Shown: positions 29,299 through 38,217 of the stretch, piece by piece
Layout of the letters: each line of letters begins with the position of its first letter
Numbering within the stretch: position 1 is the first letter of the stretch
Assembly: GCA_007695245.1 (NCBI GenBank)
Contig: REEE01000241.1
Coordinates: 1 to 38,217, forward strand
Origin: Candidatus Competibacteraceae bacterium
GTDB taxonomy: Bacteria; Pseudomonadota; Gammaproteobacteria; Competibacterales; Competibacteraceae
Direction: 5' to 3'
DNA length: 38,217 bases
Made by a program: the position numbers and the translations under genes
The notes under the pieces: model-generated
Databases searched by the model: none
What the model saw: only the letters and a program-made list of their open reading frames with translations
What the model was told of the DNA's origin: nothing

Positions 29299-29379
29299 CA
29301 GCGGGGTTGGAGCCTGAGCGCATCGCGCCATGCGCCAGCAAAATGGGGTCCATGCATCCAATCGGTCTGAATCTTTCCA

Positions 29380-30627
29380 ATGACTGACATGAATATCTAC
29401 CTGGTCGGCGGCGCGGTGCGCGACGAACTACTCGGTCTGCCGGTCGGCGAGCGCGACTGGGTGGTGGTCGGCACCACGTCGGATGAATTGCTGGCGCGCG
29501 GTTTTCGCCCGGTCGGCAAGGACTTTCCGGTATTCCTGCATCCGGAAACCCGCGAGGAATACGCGCTGGCCCGCACCGAACGCAAGACCGCGCCAGGTTA
29601 CCACGGGTTCAATTTTGACACCGCGCCCGGGGTGACCCTGGAAGACGATCTGTTGCGCCGCGATCTCACCATCAACGCCATGGCGCGGGACGCCCGAGGT
29701 CACCTGATCGATCCCCATAACGGCGTCCGCGACCTGGAAGCCCGCTGGCTGCGCCACGTTTCCCCGGCCTTCGCCGAGGACCCGGTGCGGATCCTGCGGC
29801 TGGCCCGGTTCAGCGCCCGCTACGCGCCGCTGGGCTTCCGAATCGCTCCGGAAACGCTGGACCTGCTGCGGACCATGGTCGCCAGCGGTGAAGTGGACCA
29901 TCTGGTTCCGGAACGGGTCTGGGCGGAAACCGTGCGCGCCCTGGGCGAAGCTCGGCCCGGACAGTTCATTCAAACGCTGCGCGACTGCGGCGCGCTGGCA
30001 CGGATTTTCCCGGAACTGGACCGGCTGTTCGGCGTCCCCCAACCGCCCCTCCATCACCCCGAAATCGACGTCGGCGTCCATACCCTGCTGGCCTTGGCGC
30101 AGGCGGTGCGCCAGGGCGCGGATGTCGTGACCCGGTTCGCGGTGCTGGTCCACGATCTCGGCAAGGGAACCACGCCGCCCGAGGAATGGCCGCGCCATCT
30201 GGGTCACGAACAGCGCGGCGCCGAGCTGATCCGGATCTTCTGTCAGCGGTTGCGGGTTCCCAACATGTACCGCGAACTGGGTGTGCTGACCGCGCGCTTT
30301 CACACGCACTGCCATCGCGCCCTGGACTTACGCCCGAAAACCCTGCTCGGCGTCTTGCGGGGCCTGGACGCCTTGCGCAAGCCGCAACGCTTCGCCCAGT
30401 TCCTGACCGCCTGCGAGGCCGACGCACGGGGCCGGCTGGGCCTGGAGGACCGGGATTATCCACAAGCCGACTTGCTGCGCCAGGTCCAACAAGCCGCCGC
30501 CGACGTACCGACGCAGCCTCTGCTGGAACAGGGGCTCACCGGACTGGCGCTGGCCGAGGCGCTGCAACGGGAGCGACTGGCGGTGATCGCCGAAGCGCGG
30601 CGGGCTTTCAAGGCGACCCTGGTCTGA
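29380..30627 (+). CDS. cca: Multifunctional CCA tRNA nucleotidyltransferase
   Basis: A 415-residue class II enzyme that adds or repairs the 3' CCA end of tRNAs using CTP and ATP. The N-terminal catalytic domain has [11 protein letters not shown] (10-20), the GERDWVV metal site and [12 protein letters not shown] (93-104). The body shows [11 protein letters not shown] and the ERVWAE region. The C-terminal HD domain with LVHDLGKG (H258-D259) marks the gammaproteobacterial multifunctional form, which also has phosphohydrolase activity. The ATG at 29380 begins [11 protein letters not shown]; an internal ATG at 29389 is equally possible. It is divergent from the aminopeptidase gene and converges on rsmE. 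One tRNA in this window (4102-4174) lacks an encoded CCA and would need it. Confidence 0.94.
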   Translation: MTDMNIYLVGGAVRDELLGLPVGERDWVVVGTTSDELLARGFRPVGKDFPVFLHPETREEYALARTERKTAPGYHGFNFDTAPGVTLEDDLLRRDLTINAMARDARGHLIDPHNGVRDLEARWLRHVSPAFAEDPVRILRLARFSARYAPLGFRIAPETLDLLRTMVASGEVDHLVPERVWAETVRALGEARPGQFIQTLRDCGALARIFPELDRLFGVPQPPLHHPEIDVGVHTLLALAQAVRQGADVVTRFAVLVHDLGKGTTPPEEWPRHLGHEQRGAELIRIFCQRLRVPNMYRELGVLTARFHTHCHRALDLRPKTLLGVLRGLDALRKPQRFAQFLTACEADARGRLGLEDRDYPQADLLRQVQQAAADVPTQPLLEQGLTGLALAEALQRERLAVIAEARRAFKATLV

Positions 30628-30653
30628 TGGAGACCGGCCGGAGGGAGGCTTGC

Positions 30654-31391
30654 CTAATCCCAGTCCCCCCACAGCGCCTGCACCGCCGCCAGCGCCGCCA
30701 CCCCGGCGGTTTCGGTGCGCAGGATGCGCGGTCCCAACCGGACGCCGGTAAAGCCCGCTTGCAACGCGCGGGCGATTTCCGCCGGACTCAGGCCGCCTTC
30801 CGGGCCGATCAACAGCGTCACCCCGTCCGATGGCGGTTTCAGTCCACGCAGACCCCGTTCGGCCAGCGGATCGAGCAGGAGCCGCAACCCGGGCTCTCGC
30901 CCCAACCCCGCCAACCAGTCCGCCAGCGCCCGCGGCTCGCGCAATTCCGGCAGCCGGTTGCGCCCGCACTGCTCGCAAGCGCCGACGACGATCCCGCGCC
31001 AGTGCTGGACCTTGCGCGTCAGCCGTTCGCCGGCGAGCGCCACTCCGCCGCGCTCGGCGAATAGTGGCTGGAGGGTCGCGACGCCCAGTTCGACGGCTTT
31101 TTGCAGCGTATAATCCATTTTTTCGCCGCGCGAGATGCCTTGCGCCAGCGTCATCCGCAGCGGCGATTCCCCGTCGCCCGGCAAGTCGGCCGTCACGCGC
31201 GCCCGAGCCTGCCGCTTATCGATTTCCAACAGCGTGGCCGCGAACGCCCTACCCTCGCCGTCGAACAGAATCAATTCCGCGCCGGGTTTCAGCCGCAACA
31301 CCCGCACGGCGTGATTGAACGCGTTGTCGTCCAACCGCACGGTCGCGCCGATCGCCAGCGGCGCGGGGAGATAAAATCGGGGAATGCGCAT
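30654..31391 (-). CDS. rsmE: 16S rRNA m3U1498 methyltransferase RsmE
   Basis: A 245-residue SPOUT methyltransferase modifying U1498 of 16S rRNA with S-adenosylmethionine. An N-terminal PUA-like domain (MRIPRFYLPAPL... NHAVRVLRLKPGAEL) precedes the knotted C-terminal domain, with LLIGPEGGLSPAEI and LGPRILRTETAGVAAL forming the cofactor site. The start at 31391 (MRIPRFYL) is the family N-terminus; a longer frame begins at 31442. It is convergent with cca and divergent from hisC. Confidence 0.93.
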   Translation of the reverse strand: MRIPRFYLPAPLAIGATVRLDDNAFNHAVRVLRLKPGAELILFDGEGRAFAATLLEIDKRQARARVTADLPGDGESPLRMTLAQGISRGEKMDYTLQKAVELGVATLQPLFAERGGVALAGERLTRKVQHWRGIVVGACEQCGRNRLPELREPRALADWLAGLGREPGLRLLLDPLAERGLRGLKPPSDGVTLLIGPEGGLSPAEIARALQAGFTGVRLGPRILRTETAGVAALAAVQALWGDWD

Positions 31392-31600
31392 GTGGATACG
31401 AAAACCATGGTGGAAACTCGCCGGGATTAGCCCACAATTCAACCGCCGACTTCAACACCTGATGGCAAGATCAACACCCGTCCTGATTGCATGGCCTCCC
31501 AAACAGGAAACCATTTCATGCGAAGCGCGTTCACATACGGGCGGAGTGGGTCTTTTCTTGAACAGCAACCACTCCCCGGCCACTCTCTCGAAACTCGCCC

Positions 31601-32710
31601 ATGACTCCCGAGACCGCCAACCCCATCCAAACCGAACTCCGCTCGCCCAAAACCTGCTGGAGTCCCGTCGTACGGCGGCTCACGCCCTACATACCGGGCG
31701 AACAGCCGAAGCTCGACCACCTGGTCAAGCTCAACACCAACGAAAACCCCTACGGACCCTCGCCCCAGGTGTTGGACGCCATCCGCGCCGAACTGTCCGA
31801 CGCCCTGCGCCTGTATCCGGACCCGAACGCCGAGCGCCTCAAACAGGCCATCGCCGACTACCATGGAATCGCGCCGGCGCAGGTGTTCGTCGGCAACGGC
31901 TCGGATGAAATCCTGGCGCACGTCTTCCAGGCGCTGTTCCAACATCCCGCGCCGCTGCTGTTTCCGGATATCACCTACAGCTTTTACCCAGTCTACTGTG
32001 GTCTGTACGGCATCGACTTCGTCACCGTACCGCTGGCCGAGGATTTCACGCTGCGCGTGGCCGACTACCGGCGCCCGAACGGCGGCATCATCTTCGCCAA
32101 CCCGAACGCCCCCACCGGTCGTCTGCTGCCGTTGGCCGACCTTGAATGGCTGCTCCAACACAACCTGAATTCGGCGGTGGTCGTCGACGAAGCCTACATC
32201 GACTTCGGCGGCGAAACCGCCATCCCGCTGGTCGACCGCTATCCGAACCTGCTGGTCACCCAAACGCTCTCCAAATCCCGGTCGCTGGCCGGGCTGCGGG
32301 TGGGACTGGCGGTCGGCCATCCGGAGCTGGTCGAAGCGCTGGAGCGGGTCAAAAACAGCTTCAACTCCTATCCGCTCGACCGGTTGGCCATCGCCGGGGC
32401 GGTCGCCGCGTTCGCGGATCGCGCGCACTTCGAACACACCCGGCAGGCGGTGATCGCCAGTCGGGAACAATTGAGCGCGGCGCTGACGGAACTCGGGTTC
32501 GCGGTGCTGCCCTCGGCGGCGAATTTCGTGTTCGCCCGCCATCCGCGGCGAGACGCCGCCGAGCTGGCCGCCCGCCTGCGCGAACGCCACATCATCGTGC
32601 GCCATTTTCGCCAGGCGCGCATCGACCAGTTCCTGCGCATCACGGTCGGTGCCCCGGTGCACAACGCCGCGCTGCTCGCCGCGCTCGGACAAATTCTGGC
32701 GGAGGGTTGA
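31601..32710 (+). CDS. hisC: Histidinol-phosphate aminotransferase
   Basis: A 369-residue PLP-dependent aminotransferase converting imidazole-acetol phosphate and glutamate to histidinol phosphate in histidine synthesis. The substrate-entry motif [12 protein letters not shown] (44-55), GNGSDE (98-103), the [10 protein letters not shown] stretch and the PLP lysine K225 ([14 protein letters not shown]) are all present. The ATG at 31601 follows a 209-nt leader holding a GGAGTGG/CCACTCC stem but no recognisable attenuator. No other his genes are in view, and it is followed after 3 nt by the Nif3-like gene. Related aromatic aminotransferase activity is possible in HisC paralogues. Confidence 0.9.
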   Translation: MTPETANPIQTELRSPKTCWSPVVRRLTPYIPGEQPKLDHLVKLNTNENPYGPSPQVLDAIRAELSDALRLYPDPNAERLKQAIADYHGIAPAQVFVGNGSDEILAHVFQALFQHPAPLLFPDITYSFYPVYCGLYGIDFVTVPLAEDFTLRVADYRRPNGGIIFANPNAPTGRLLPLADLEWLLQHNLNSAVVVDEAYIDFGGETAIPLVDRYPNLLVTQTLSKSRSLAGLRVGLAVGHPELVEALERVKNSFNSYPLDRLAIAGAVAAFADRAHFEHTRQAVIASREQLSAALTELGFAVLPSAANFVFARHPRRDAAELAARLRERHIIVRHFRQARIDQFLRITVGAPVHNAALLAALGQILAEG

Positions 32711-32713
32711 ATC

Positions 32714-33460
32714 ATGCAACTGCGCGAACTGGTCGCTCATACCGACCAGCTGCTGGCGGTGGACACCTTCACCGACTACTGTCCGAACGGCTTGCAGGTG
32801 CAGGGCCGGTCGGAAGTCCACACCTTGATCGGCGGCGTCACCGCCTGTCAGGCGTTGCTGGATGCCGCGGTCGAACAACAGGCCGATGCCGTGCTGGTCC
32901 ATCACGGCTACTTCTGGAAAGGCGAAGACCCGTGCATCGTCGGCATGAAGCACCGCCGCCTCGCCACCCTGCTCCGCCACGACCTCAGCCTGATCGCCTA
33001 TCACCTGCCGCTGGACGCGCACCCGGAACTGGGCAACAACGCCCAACTCGGTCGAGTGTTGAATTTAAGCGTAACCGGTACTGCTGGGGGCAATGGGTTG
33101 GTCATGCTGGGCGAACCGGCCGAGCCCACGAGCGGCGCGGCGTTCGCCGCCCATCTCGCCACCCGACTCAATCGGGAACCACTGCACGTGGCCGGCACCG
33201 ACGCGCCCATCCGCCGGCTGGCCTGGTGTACCGGCGCCGCGCAATCGTCCATCGAGGTCGCGCTCGCGGCCGGCGCGGACGCCTTCCTCACCGGCGAGGC
33301 GTCGGAGCAAACCGTCCACTTCGCCCGCGAAAACGGCCTGCATTTTTTCGCCGCCGGCCATCACGCCACCGAACGCTACGGCGTGCAAGCGCTGGGCGCC
33401 CATCTGGCGCAGCGCTTCGATCTGTGCTTTCAGTTTGTGGATATCGACAACCCAGCCTGA
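32714..33460 (+). CDS. Nif3-like dinuclear metal-centre protein (YbgI family)
   Basis: A 248-residue hexameric toroid protein of the Nif3/YbgI family. Metal-binding residues include H63 and H64 (LVHHGYFW), HLPLDAHPELGNN in the middle, TGEASEQ, and GHHATERYG near the C-terminus. A role in GTP cyclohydrolase-like chemistry or metal handling has been suggested, but the family's function is unsettled. It follows hisC by 3 nt and precedes petABC on the same strand. Confidence 0.9.
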   Translation: MQLRELVAHTDQLLAVDTFTDYCPNGLQVQGRSEVHTLIGGVTACQALLDAAVEQQADAVLVHHGYFWKGEDPCIVGMKHRRLATLLRHDLSLIAYHLPLDAHPELGNNAQLGRVLNLSVTGTAGGNGLVMLGEPAEPTSGAAFAAHLATRLNREPLHVAGTDAPIRRLAWCTGAAQSSIEVALAAGADAFLTGEASEQTVHFARENGLHFFAAGHHATERYGVQALGAHLAQRFDLCFQFVDIDNPA

Positions 33461-33758
33461 GGGAGGTTTTCCCAAAAATGCGACAGGGAATCCTCAAATT
33501 GCCCATGGAAACCCGGCGTCCGTGGCGACAAGTCCATAGACCCTCATATCCCCCTTGAGGTATAGTTTTGTTATGGCGTGGGAATCCTCGAAGCTCTGAC
33601 TTGGAGGTTGCCGCGTCACTCTGGCGGGCACCCCGGAAGCCGCCAGTTTCGGCAGGAGGGTCGTTCCTCATCTGGGGCCGGCGAACGCGAAGACCGTGCA
33701 TACCATTCGAGCTAGCAACCATCCATATCAACGATAAATCCCATAGAGGAGACTGCGT
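33461..33758. other. 298-bp gap between the Nif3-like gene and petA
   Basis: No gene is seen. A small stem (CCTCA/TGAGG, about 33542-33560) followed by TATAGTTTTG may end the upstream transcript weakly. The petA promoter must be here, but I find no convincing -35/-10 pair. The ribosome site GAGGAGA (about 33747-33753) directly precedes petA. Confidence 0.5.
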
Positions 33759-34358
33759 ATGAGTACGGTAGATGACGTCGATCTCGGCAGACGCCGCTTT
33801 CTAACCGCCACGGCGACCGTGGTCGGCGGCGTCGGCGTGGCGTTCGTCGCCGTTCCCTTTCTGAGTTCCTGGGCGCCCAGCGAACGCGCCCAAGCCGCCG
33901 GCGCCCCGGTGGAAGCCGACGTCAGCCGGTTGGAAGAAGGCGCGCTGATGACCGTTGAATGGCGCGGTCGGCCGATCTGGTTGCTGAAACGCAGCCAGCG
34001 GATGTTGGACGACCTGCCCGGACTCAGGGATCAGCTGCGCGATCCCGACTCCGCGGAGACCGCCCAGCAACCCCCTTACGCGCAAAACGTCCACCGTTCC
34101 ATCCGGCCCGAGTTGCTGGTGATGATCGGCATCTGCACCCACCTCGGCTGTTCGCCCACCTTCCGGCCCGAAATTGCGCCGGCCGATCTGGGATCGTACT
34201 GGCGCGGCGGCTTTTTCTGTCCCTGCCACGGCTCCGGCTTCGATCTGGCCGGCCGCGTTTTTCGGGGTGTTCCCGCACCGCTCAACATGGAGGTGCCGCC
34301 CCATCGGTTCCTGAGCGACTCGCTCGTGTTGATTGGCGTTGATCCGGAGTCTGCATAA
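33759..34358 (+). CDS. petA: Ubiquinol-cytochrome c reductase, Rieske iron-sulfur subunit
   Basis: A 199-residue subunit of the bc1 complex that takes electrons from ubiquinol at the periplasmic face. A twin-arginine type N-terminus (GRRRFLTATATVVGGVGVAF) supplies the Tat signal and membrane anchor. The 2Fe-2S cluster ligands are C126/H128 (CTHLGC) and C154/H157 (CPCHGSGF), with the disulfide cysteines C131 and C156. The strong GAGGAGA ribosome site fixes the start. It overlaps petB by one base (TAATG). Confidence 0.96.
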   Translation: MSTVDDVDLGRRRFLTATATVVGGVGVAFVAVPFLSSWAPSERAQAAGAPVEADVSRLEEGALMTVEWRGRPIWLLKRSQRMLDDLPGLRDQLRDPDSAETAQQPPYAQNVHRSIRPELLVMIGICTHLGCSPTFRPEIAPADLGSYWRGGFFCPCHGSGFDLAGRVFRGVPAPLNMEVPPHRFLSDSLVLIGVDPESA

Positions 34359-35584
34359 TGGCGAACACACAAGGCACAACCGGCCTGGTCGGCTGGATCG
34401 ACGAGCGTTTCCCGCTCACCAAGACCATCCGCGAGCACCTGACCGAATACTACGCACCCAAAAATTTCAACTTCTGGTATTACTTCGGCTCGCTGGCGCT
34501 GTTGGTGCTGATCCTCCAGATCGTGACCGGCATCTGGCTGACCATGAACTACAAACCCTCCGCCGAGGAGGCGTTTGCGTCCGTCGAATACATCATGCGC
34601 GACGTGAACTGGGGCTGGCTGATCCGCTACATGCACTCCACCGGTGCCTCGTTCTTTTTCCTGGTCGTCTACCTGCACATGTTCCGGGCCTTGCTCTACG
34701 GCTCCTACAAGAAACCGCGCGAGTTGCTCTGGCTCATCGGGGTGGTGATTTTTGTCGTGTTGATGGCCGAGGCGTTCATGGGGTATCTGCTGCCCTGGGG
34801 GCAGATGTCCTATTGGGGCGCGCAGGTCATCATCTCGCTGTTCGGCGCGATTCCCGGCATCGGCGACAGTTTGACGTTGTGGATTCGCGGCGACTATGTG
34901 ATCTCCGACGCCACCCTGAACCGGTTCTTCGCCCTGCATGTGATCGCCTTGCCGCTGGTGCTGGTCGGGCTGGTGTTCGTCCACATCGTCGCGCTGCACG
35001 CGGTCGGCTCCAACAATCCCGACGGCGTGGATATCAAGAAGGTGAAAGGTCCGGACGGCAAGCCGCTGGACGGCATTCCCTTCCATCCCTACTACACCGT
35101 CAAGGATCTGGTCGGCGTGGTGGTGTTCCTGATCTTCTTCTCGGTCGTGGTTTTCTTCGCGCCCGAGATGGGCGGCTTTTTCCTCGAACATCCCAACTTC
35201 GAACCGGCCGACCCGATGAAGACCCCGGAACACATCGCCCCGGTGTGGTACTTCACCCCGTTTTACGCCATCCTGCGCGCGGTGCCCGACAAACTGGGCG
35301 GCGTGATCGCGATGGGCGCTGCCATCGTGGTGCTGTTTTTCCTACCCTGGCTCGACCGCAGTCCGGTCCGGTCCATCCGCTATCGCGGCTTCGCCTTCAA
35401 GGCGGCTCTGGCCCTGTTCGTGGTGTCGTTCCTGATTCTGGGTTATCTGGGCGCTCTGCCGCCGAGTCCGGGACGCACCGTTCTGACCCAGATCTGTACC
35501 GTGATCTATTTCGCGTTCTTCGCCGTGCTACCGATTCTGCCGTGGTTTGAAAAGACCAAGCCGGTACCGGAAAGGGTGACCTGA
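34358..35584 (+). CDS. petB: Cytochrome b of the bc1 complex
   Basis: A 408-residue integral membrane subunit carrying haems bL and bH and the quinol-oxidation and quinone-reduction sites. Typical segments are FNFWYYFGSLALLVLILQIV, the haem-ligand helix LIRYMHSTGASFFFLVVYLHMFR, GYLLPWGQMSYWGAQVI, and the second pair of haem histidines in FFALHVIALPLVLVGLVFVH. The Qo-site motif appears as PEHIAPVWYFTPFYAILRA (PEWY appears as PVWY). Eight or more membrane helices are visible. It lies between petA and petC with no gap, so all three are one operon. Confidence 0.96.
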   Translation: MANTQGTTGLVGWIDERFPLTKTIREHLTEYYAPKNFNFWYYFGSLALLVLILQIVTGIWLTMNYKPSAEEAFASVEYIMRDVNWGWLIRYMHSTGASFFFLVVYLHMFRALLYGSYKKPRELLWLIGVVIFVVLMAEAFMGYLLPWGQMSYWGAQVIISLFGAIPGIGDSLTLWIRGDYVISDATLNRFFALHVIALPLVLVGLVFVHIVALHAVGSNNPDGVDIKKVKGPDGKPLDGIPFHPYYTVKDLVGVVVFLIFFSVVVFFAPEMGGFFLEHPNFEPADPMKTPEHIAPVWYFTPFYAILRAVPDKLGGVIAMGAAIVVLFFLPWLDRSPVRSIRYRGFAFKAALALFVVSFLILGYLGALPPSPGRTVLTQICTVIYFAFFAVLPILPWFEKTKPVPERVT

Positions 35585-35586
35585 CC

Positions 35587-36327
35587 ATGAAAAAAATCCT
35601 CATCACACTGACGCTCCTGGCCCTGCCGGGTCTGAGCCTCGCGGCCGGCGTGGGTTATCCGCTGCTGACCGCGCCCATCGACCCGCACAACAAGGCTTCG
35701 CTGCAACGGGGGGCGCAACTGTTCGTCAACTATTGCATGGGCTGTCACTCCCTGGAGCATCAGCGCTACAACCGCATGGCCCGCGACATCGGTTTGACCG
35801 ACGAACAGGTTCAGGACAACCTGATCTTCACCGGTGCCCGGGTCGGCGACACGATGAAAAACGCCATGGCCAGGGACGACGCCCGGAGCTGGTTCGGGGT
35901 CGCTCCGCCCGACCTGTCCCTGATCGCCCGGTCAAAGGGGGTCAACTATCTCTATACCTTCCTGCTGACCTTCTACGAAGATCCCAGCCGGCCGTTCGGC
36001 GCGAACAACGCGGCGTTCCCCAACGCCGGGATGCCGCACGTGCTGTGGGATCTACAAGGGATGCAGCGGGCCATCGTTGAGACTCATACCGACGCCGAGG
36101 GGAACGAAACCGAGGTCGTTACGGGTTTTCAACTGGCGCAACCCGGCTCCATGAGTCCGCCGGAATACCGGGAAGCCGCAGCGGATCTGGTCAACTTCCT
36201 GTCCTATGTCGGTGAGCCCATTCAACTGGAGCGCCAACGGATCGGCGTCTGGGTGATCCTGTTCCTGGGTTTGGCCCTGGTGGTGTTTTACCTGCTCAAG
36301 AAGGAATACTGGAAAGACGTCCATTGA
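35587..36327 (+). CDS. petC: Cytochrome c1 of the bc1 complex
   Basis: A 246-residue haem protein passing electrons from the Rieske subunit to soluble or membrane-anchored cytochrome c. A cleavable signal peptide (MKKILITLTLLALPGLSLAA) precedes the haem motif C50-M-G-C53-H54. The region around NAGMPHVLWDLQGMQ is characteristic of cytochrome c1, and one C-terminal membrane helix (VWVILFLGLALVVFYLLKK) anchors it. It starts 2 nt after petB and is followed by a GC-rich terminator hairpin. Confidence 0.95.
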   Translation: MKKILITLTLLALPGLSLAAGVGYPLLTAPIDPHNKASLQRGAQLFVNYCMGCHSLEHQRYNRMARDIGLTDEQVQDNLIFTGARVGDTMKNAMARDDARSWFGVAPPDLSLIARSKGVNYLYTFLLTFYEDPSRPFGANNAAFPNAGMPHVLWDLQGMQRAIVETHTDAEGNETEVVTGFQLAQPGSMSPPEYREAAADLVNFLSYVGEPIQLERQRIGVWVILFLGLALVVFYLLKKEYWKDVH

Positions 36328-36336
36328 TCCGCCGCT

Positions 36337-36368
36337 CCCGGCGGAGGGCCGCCCCGCCCTCCGCCGGG
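36337..36368 (+). terminator. GC-rich hairpin after petABC
   Basis: CCCGGCGGAGGGC (36337-36349) and its complement (36356-36368) form a perfect 13-bp stem with a 6-nt loop, followed by a T/C-rich stretch rather than a true T run. It probably ends or attenuates the petABC transcript, or stabilises its 3' end. Confidence 0.6.
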
Positions 36369-36429
36369 TTCCGTCCCTTTCCCCGCCCGCCGGGCCATCA
36401 CTTCATTCAGAGCGTTGCCCTGACTCGCC

Positions 36430-36834
36430 ATGACTTCGACCCGCCCTTATCTGATTCGCGCCATTTACGAATGGATCGAAGACAACCACCTGACGCCGCA
36501 TATCCTGGTCAATACCGAGGTTCCGGGGGTGGTCGTCCCCAAGCAGCACGTTCAAGACGGGCGGGTCGTGCTCAACATCAACGCGACGGCGGTACGCGAT
36601 CTGCGCCTCGGCAACGAATGGATCGAATTCAGCGCTCGTTTCGGCGGGGCTTCCCGCACCCTGCAAATTCCCGTGCCGGCCGTCCTGGCCATCTACGCCC
36701 GCGAGAACGGTCAGGGCATGGCGTTCGGCGAGGAGCCCGGTGGCGATGCGCCGCCACCGCCGTCCGACGCGTCACAGTCGGACAAGCCGGCGACCCGCTC
36801 CGACCGCAAGCCGACGCTGAAAATCGTGAAGTAG
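36430..36834 (+). CDS. sspB: ClpXP specificity-enhancing factor SspB
   Basis: A 134-residue adaptor that binds ssrA-tagged proteins and delivers them to the ClpXP protease. The N-terminal substrate-binding domain (TSTRPYLIRAIYEWIEDNHLTP... HILVNTEVPGVVVPKQHVQDG) ends around residue 110, and the C-terminal tail finishes with RKPTLKIVK, the short ClpX-binding peptide. It follows petC with a 102-nt gap occupied by the hairpin. In many gammaproteobacteria sspA lies between petC and sspB; it is missing here. Confidence 0.93.
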   Translation: MTSTRPYLIRAIYEWIEDNHLTPHILVNTEVPGVVVPKQHVQDGRVVLNINATAVRDLRLGNEWIEFSARFGGASRTLQIPVPAVLAIYARENGQGMAFGEEPGGDAPPPPSDASQSDKPATRSDRKPTLKIVK

Positions 36835-36871
36835 TCTTTAGGCAACTCGCAAAAAATATCCCCAACGGGAC

Positions 36872-36901
36872 CTGGCTCCCACGCTCCAGCGTGGGAGCCA
36901 G
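36872..36901. repeat. Perfect 14-bp palindrome between convergent sspB and BON genes
   Basis: CTGGCTCCCACGCT (36872-36885) and its exact complement (36888-36901) are separated by 2 nt. The motif CTCCCACGCTCCAGCGTGGG resembles a widely dispersed intergenic repeat of proteobacteria. Its position between two convergent genes allows a role as bidirectional terminator, though T runs are lacking. Confidence 0.65.
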
Positions 36902-36928
36902 TGTAGGTAAGGTCTTCTGGAAATAGCC

Positions 36929-38139
<1,211 letters not shown>

Positions 38140-38217
38140 TTAACCGATCCGGCGCGATCCGTGGCGATCTCCCACCCGTTGTATTGGGTTTCGGTTTGTT
38201 CTGACGACGGGTACCCG

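Noticed and set aside
31540-31600. Histidine-type attenuator before hisC
   Set aside because: There is a short stem (GGAGTGG/CCACTCC) but no leader peptide with a run of His codons and no terminator T run.
31439-33046. 535-codon open frame opposite hisC and the Nif3-like gene
   Set aside because: It spans two convincing genes on the other strand plus their leader, and has no family resemblance.
36872-36901. CRISPR-like repeat
   Set aside because: A single palindrome without spaced copies; it fits a dispersed intergenic repeat or terminator.

Overview
The window looks like a piece of chromosome from a GC-rich gammaproteobacterium. The evidence is the rpsU-yqeY-dnaG-rpoD block, petABC followed by sspB, a BON lipoprotein and a DiaA/GmhA-like SIS protein (an order close to that in Pseudomonas), and rnhA close to dnaQ. 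A PrsK/PrsR/EpsB-type sugar transferase trio, typical of bacteria with PEP-CTERM/exosortase-linked exopolysaccharide, points to an environmental, floc- or biofilm-forming lineage. A Competibacter-like organism is my guess, not something the sequence proves.

Layout. 1-1,100: the 3' end of tilS, a truncated gene, and a tRNA operon on the minus strand (Arg-CCG, Ser-GCU, Arg-ACG) with a promoter candidate and a clear intrinsic terminator. 1,300-3,800: a membrane-anchored c-type cytochrome and an Atm1-type ABC exporter. 3,800-9,850: the macromolecular-synthesis operon on the minus strand (rpsU, yqeY, dnaG, rpoD, then tRNA-Ile2-CAU), with divergent tsaD. 9,880-16,900: accessory territory. An RND efflux operon (adaptor plus permease) is split by a 1.7-kb segment carrying VapBC, a response-regulator remnant and a CBS-domain gene; this segment is flanked by 96-bp direct repeats of the adaptor's 3' end. 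Next to it lie a truncated IS1380-family transposase and a 121-bp element with perfect 24-bp terminal inverted repeats. 16,900-24,280: a surface-polysaccharide regulation and precursor locus (prsR, prsK, sugar transferase; divergent UDP-sugar dehydrogenase and uronate epimerase). 24,280-26,520: dnaQ and rnhA with a MntA/HepT toxin-antitoxin pair between them. 26,520-33,460: a YejF-like double ABC ATPase, an aminopeptidase lipoprotein, cca, rsmE, hisC and a Nif3-like protein. 33,760-38,217: petABC (cytochrome bc1), sspB without a neighbouring sspA, a BON-domain lipoprotein and the SIS protein.

How parts fit. Several genes serve tRNA maturation: tilS modifies the CAU anticodon of tRNA-Ile2, tsaD makes t6A, and the CCA enzyme would be needed to finish tRNA-Ile2, the only one of the four tRNAs here without an encoded CCA. 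The c-type cytochrome and the bc1 complex belong to aerobic or nitrate-linked respiration. The PrsK/PrsR pair probably controls polysaccharide and PEP-CTERM protein genes with sigma-54. I found no CRISPR array, rRNA gene or replication origin. The most unusual structures are the repeat-flanked island in the efflux operon and the nearby inverted-repeat element. No clearly new multi-gene system is evident.
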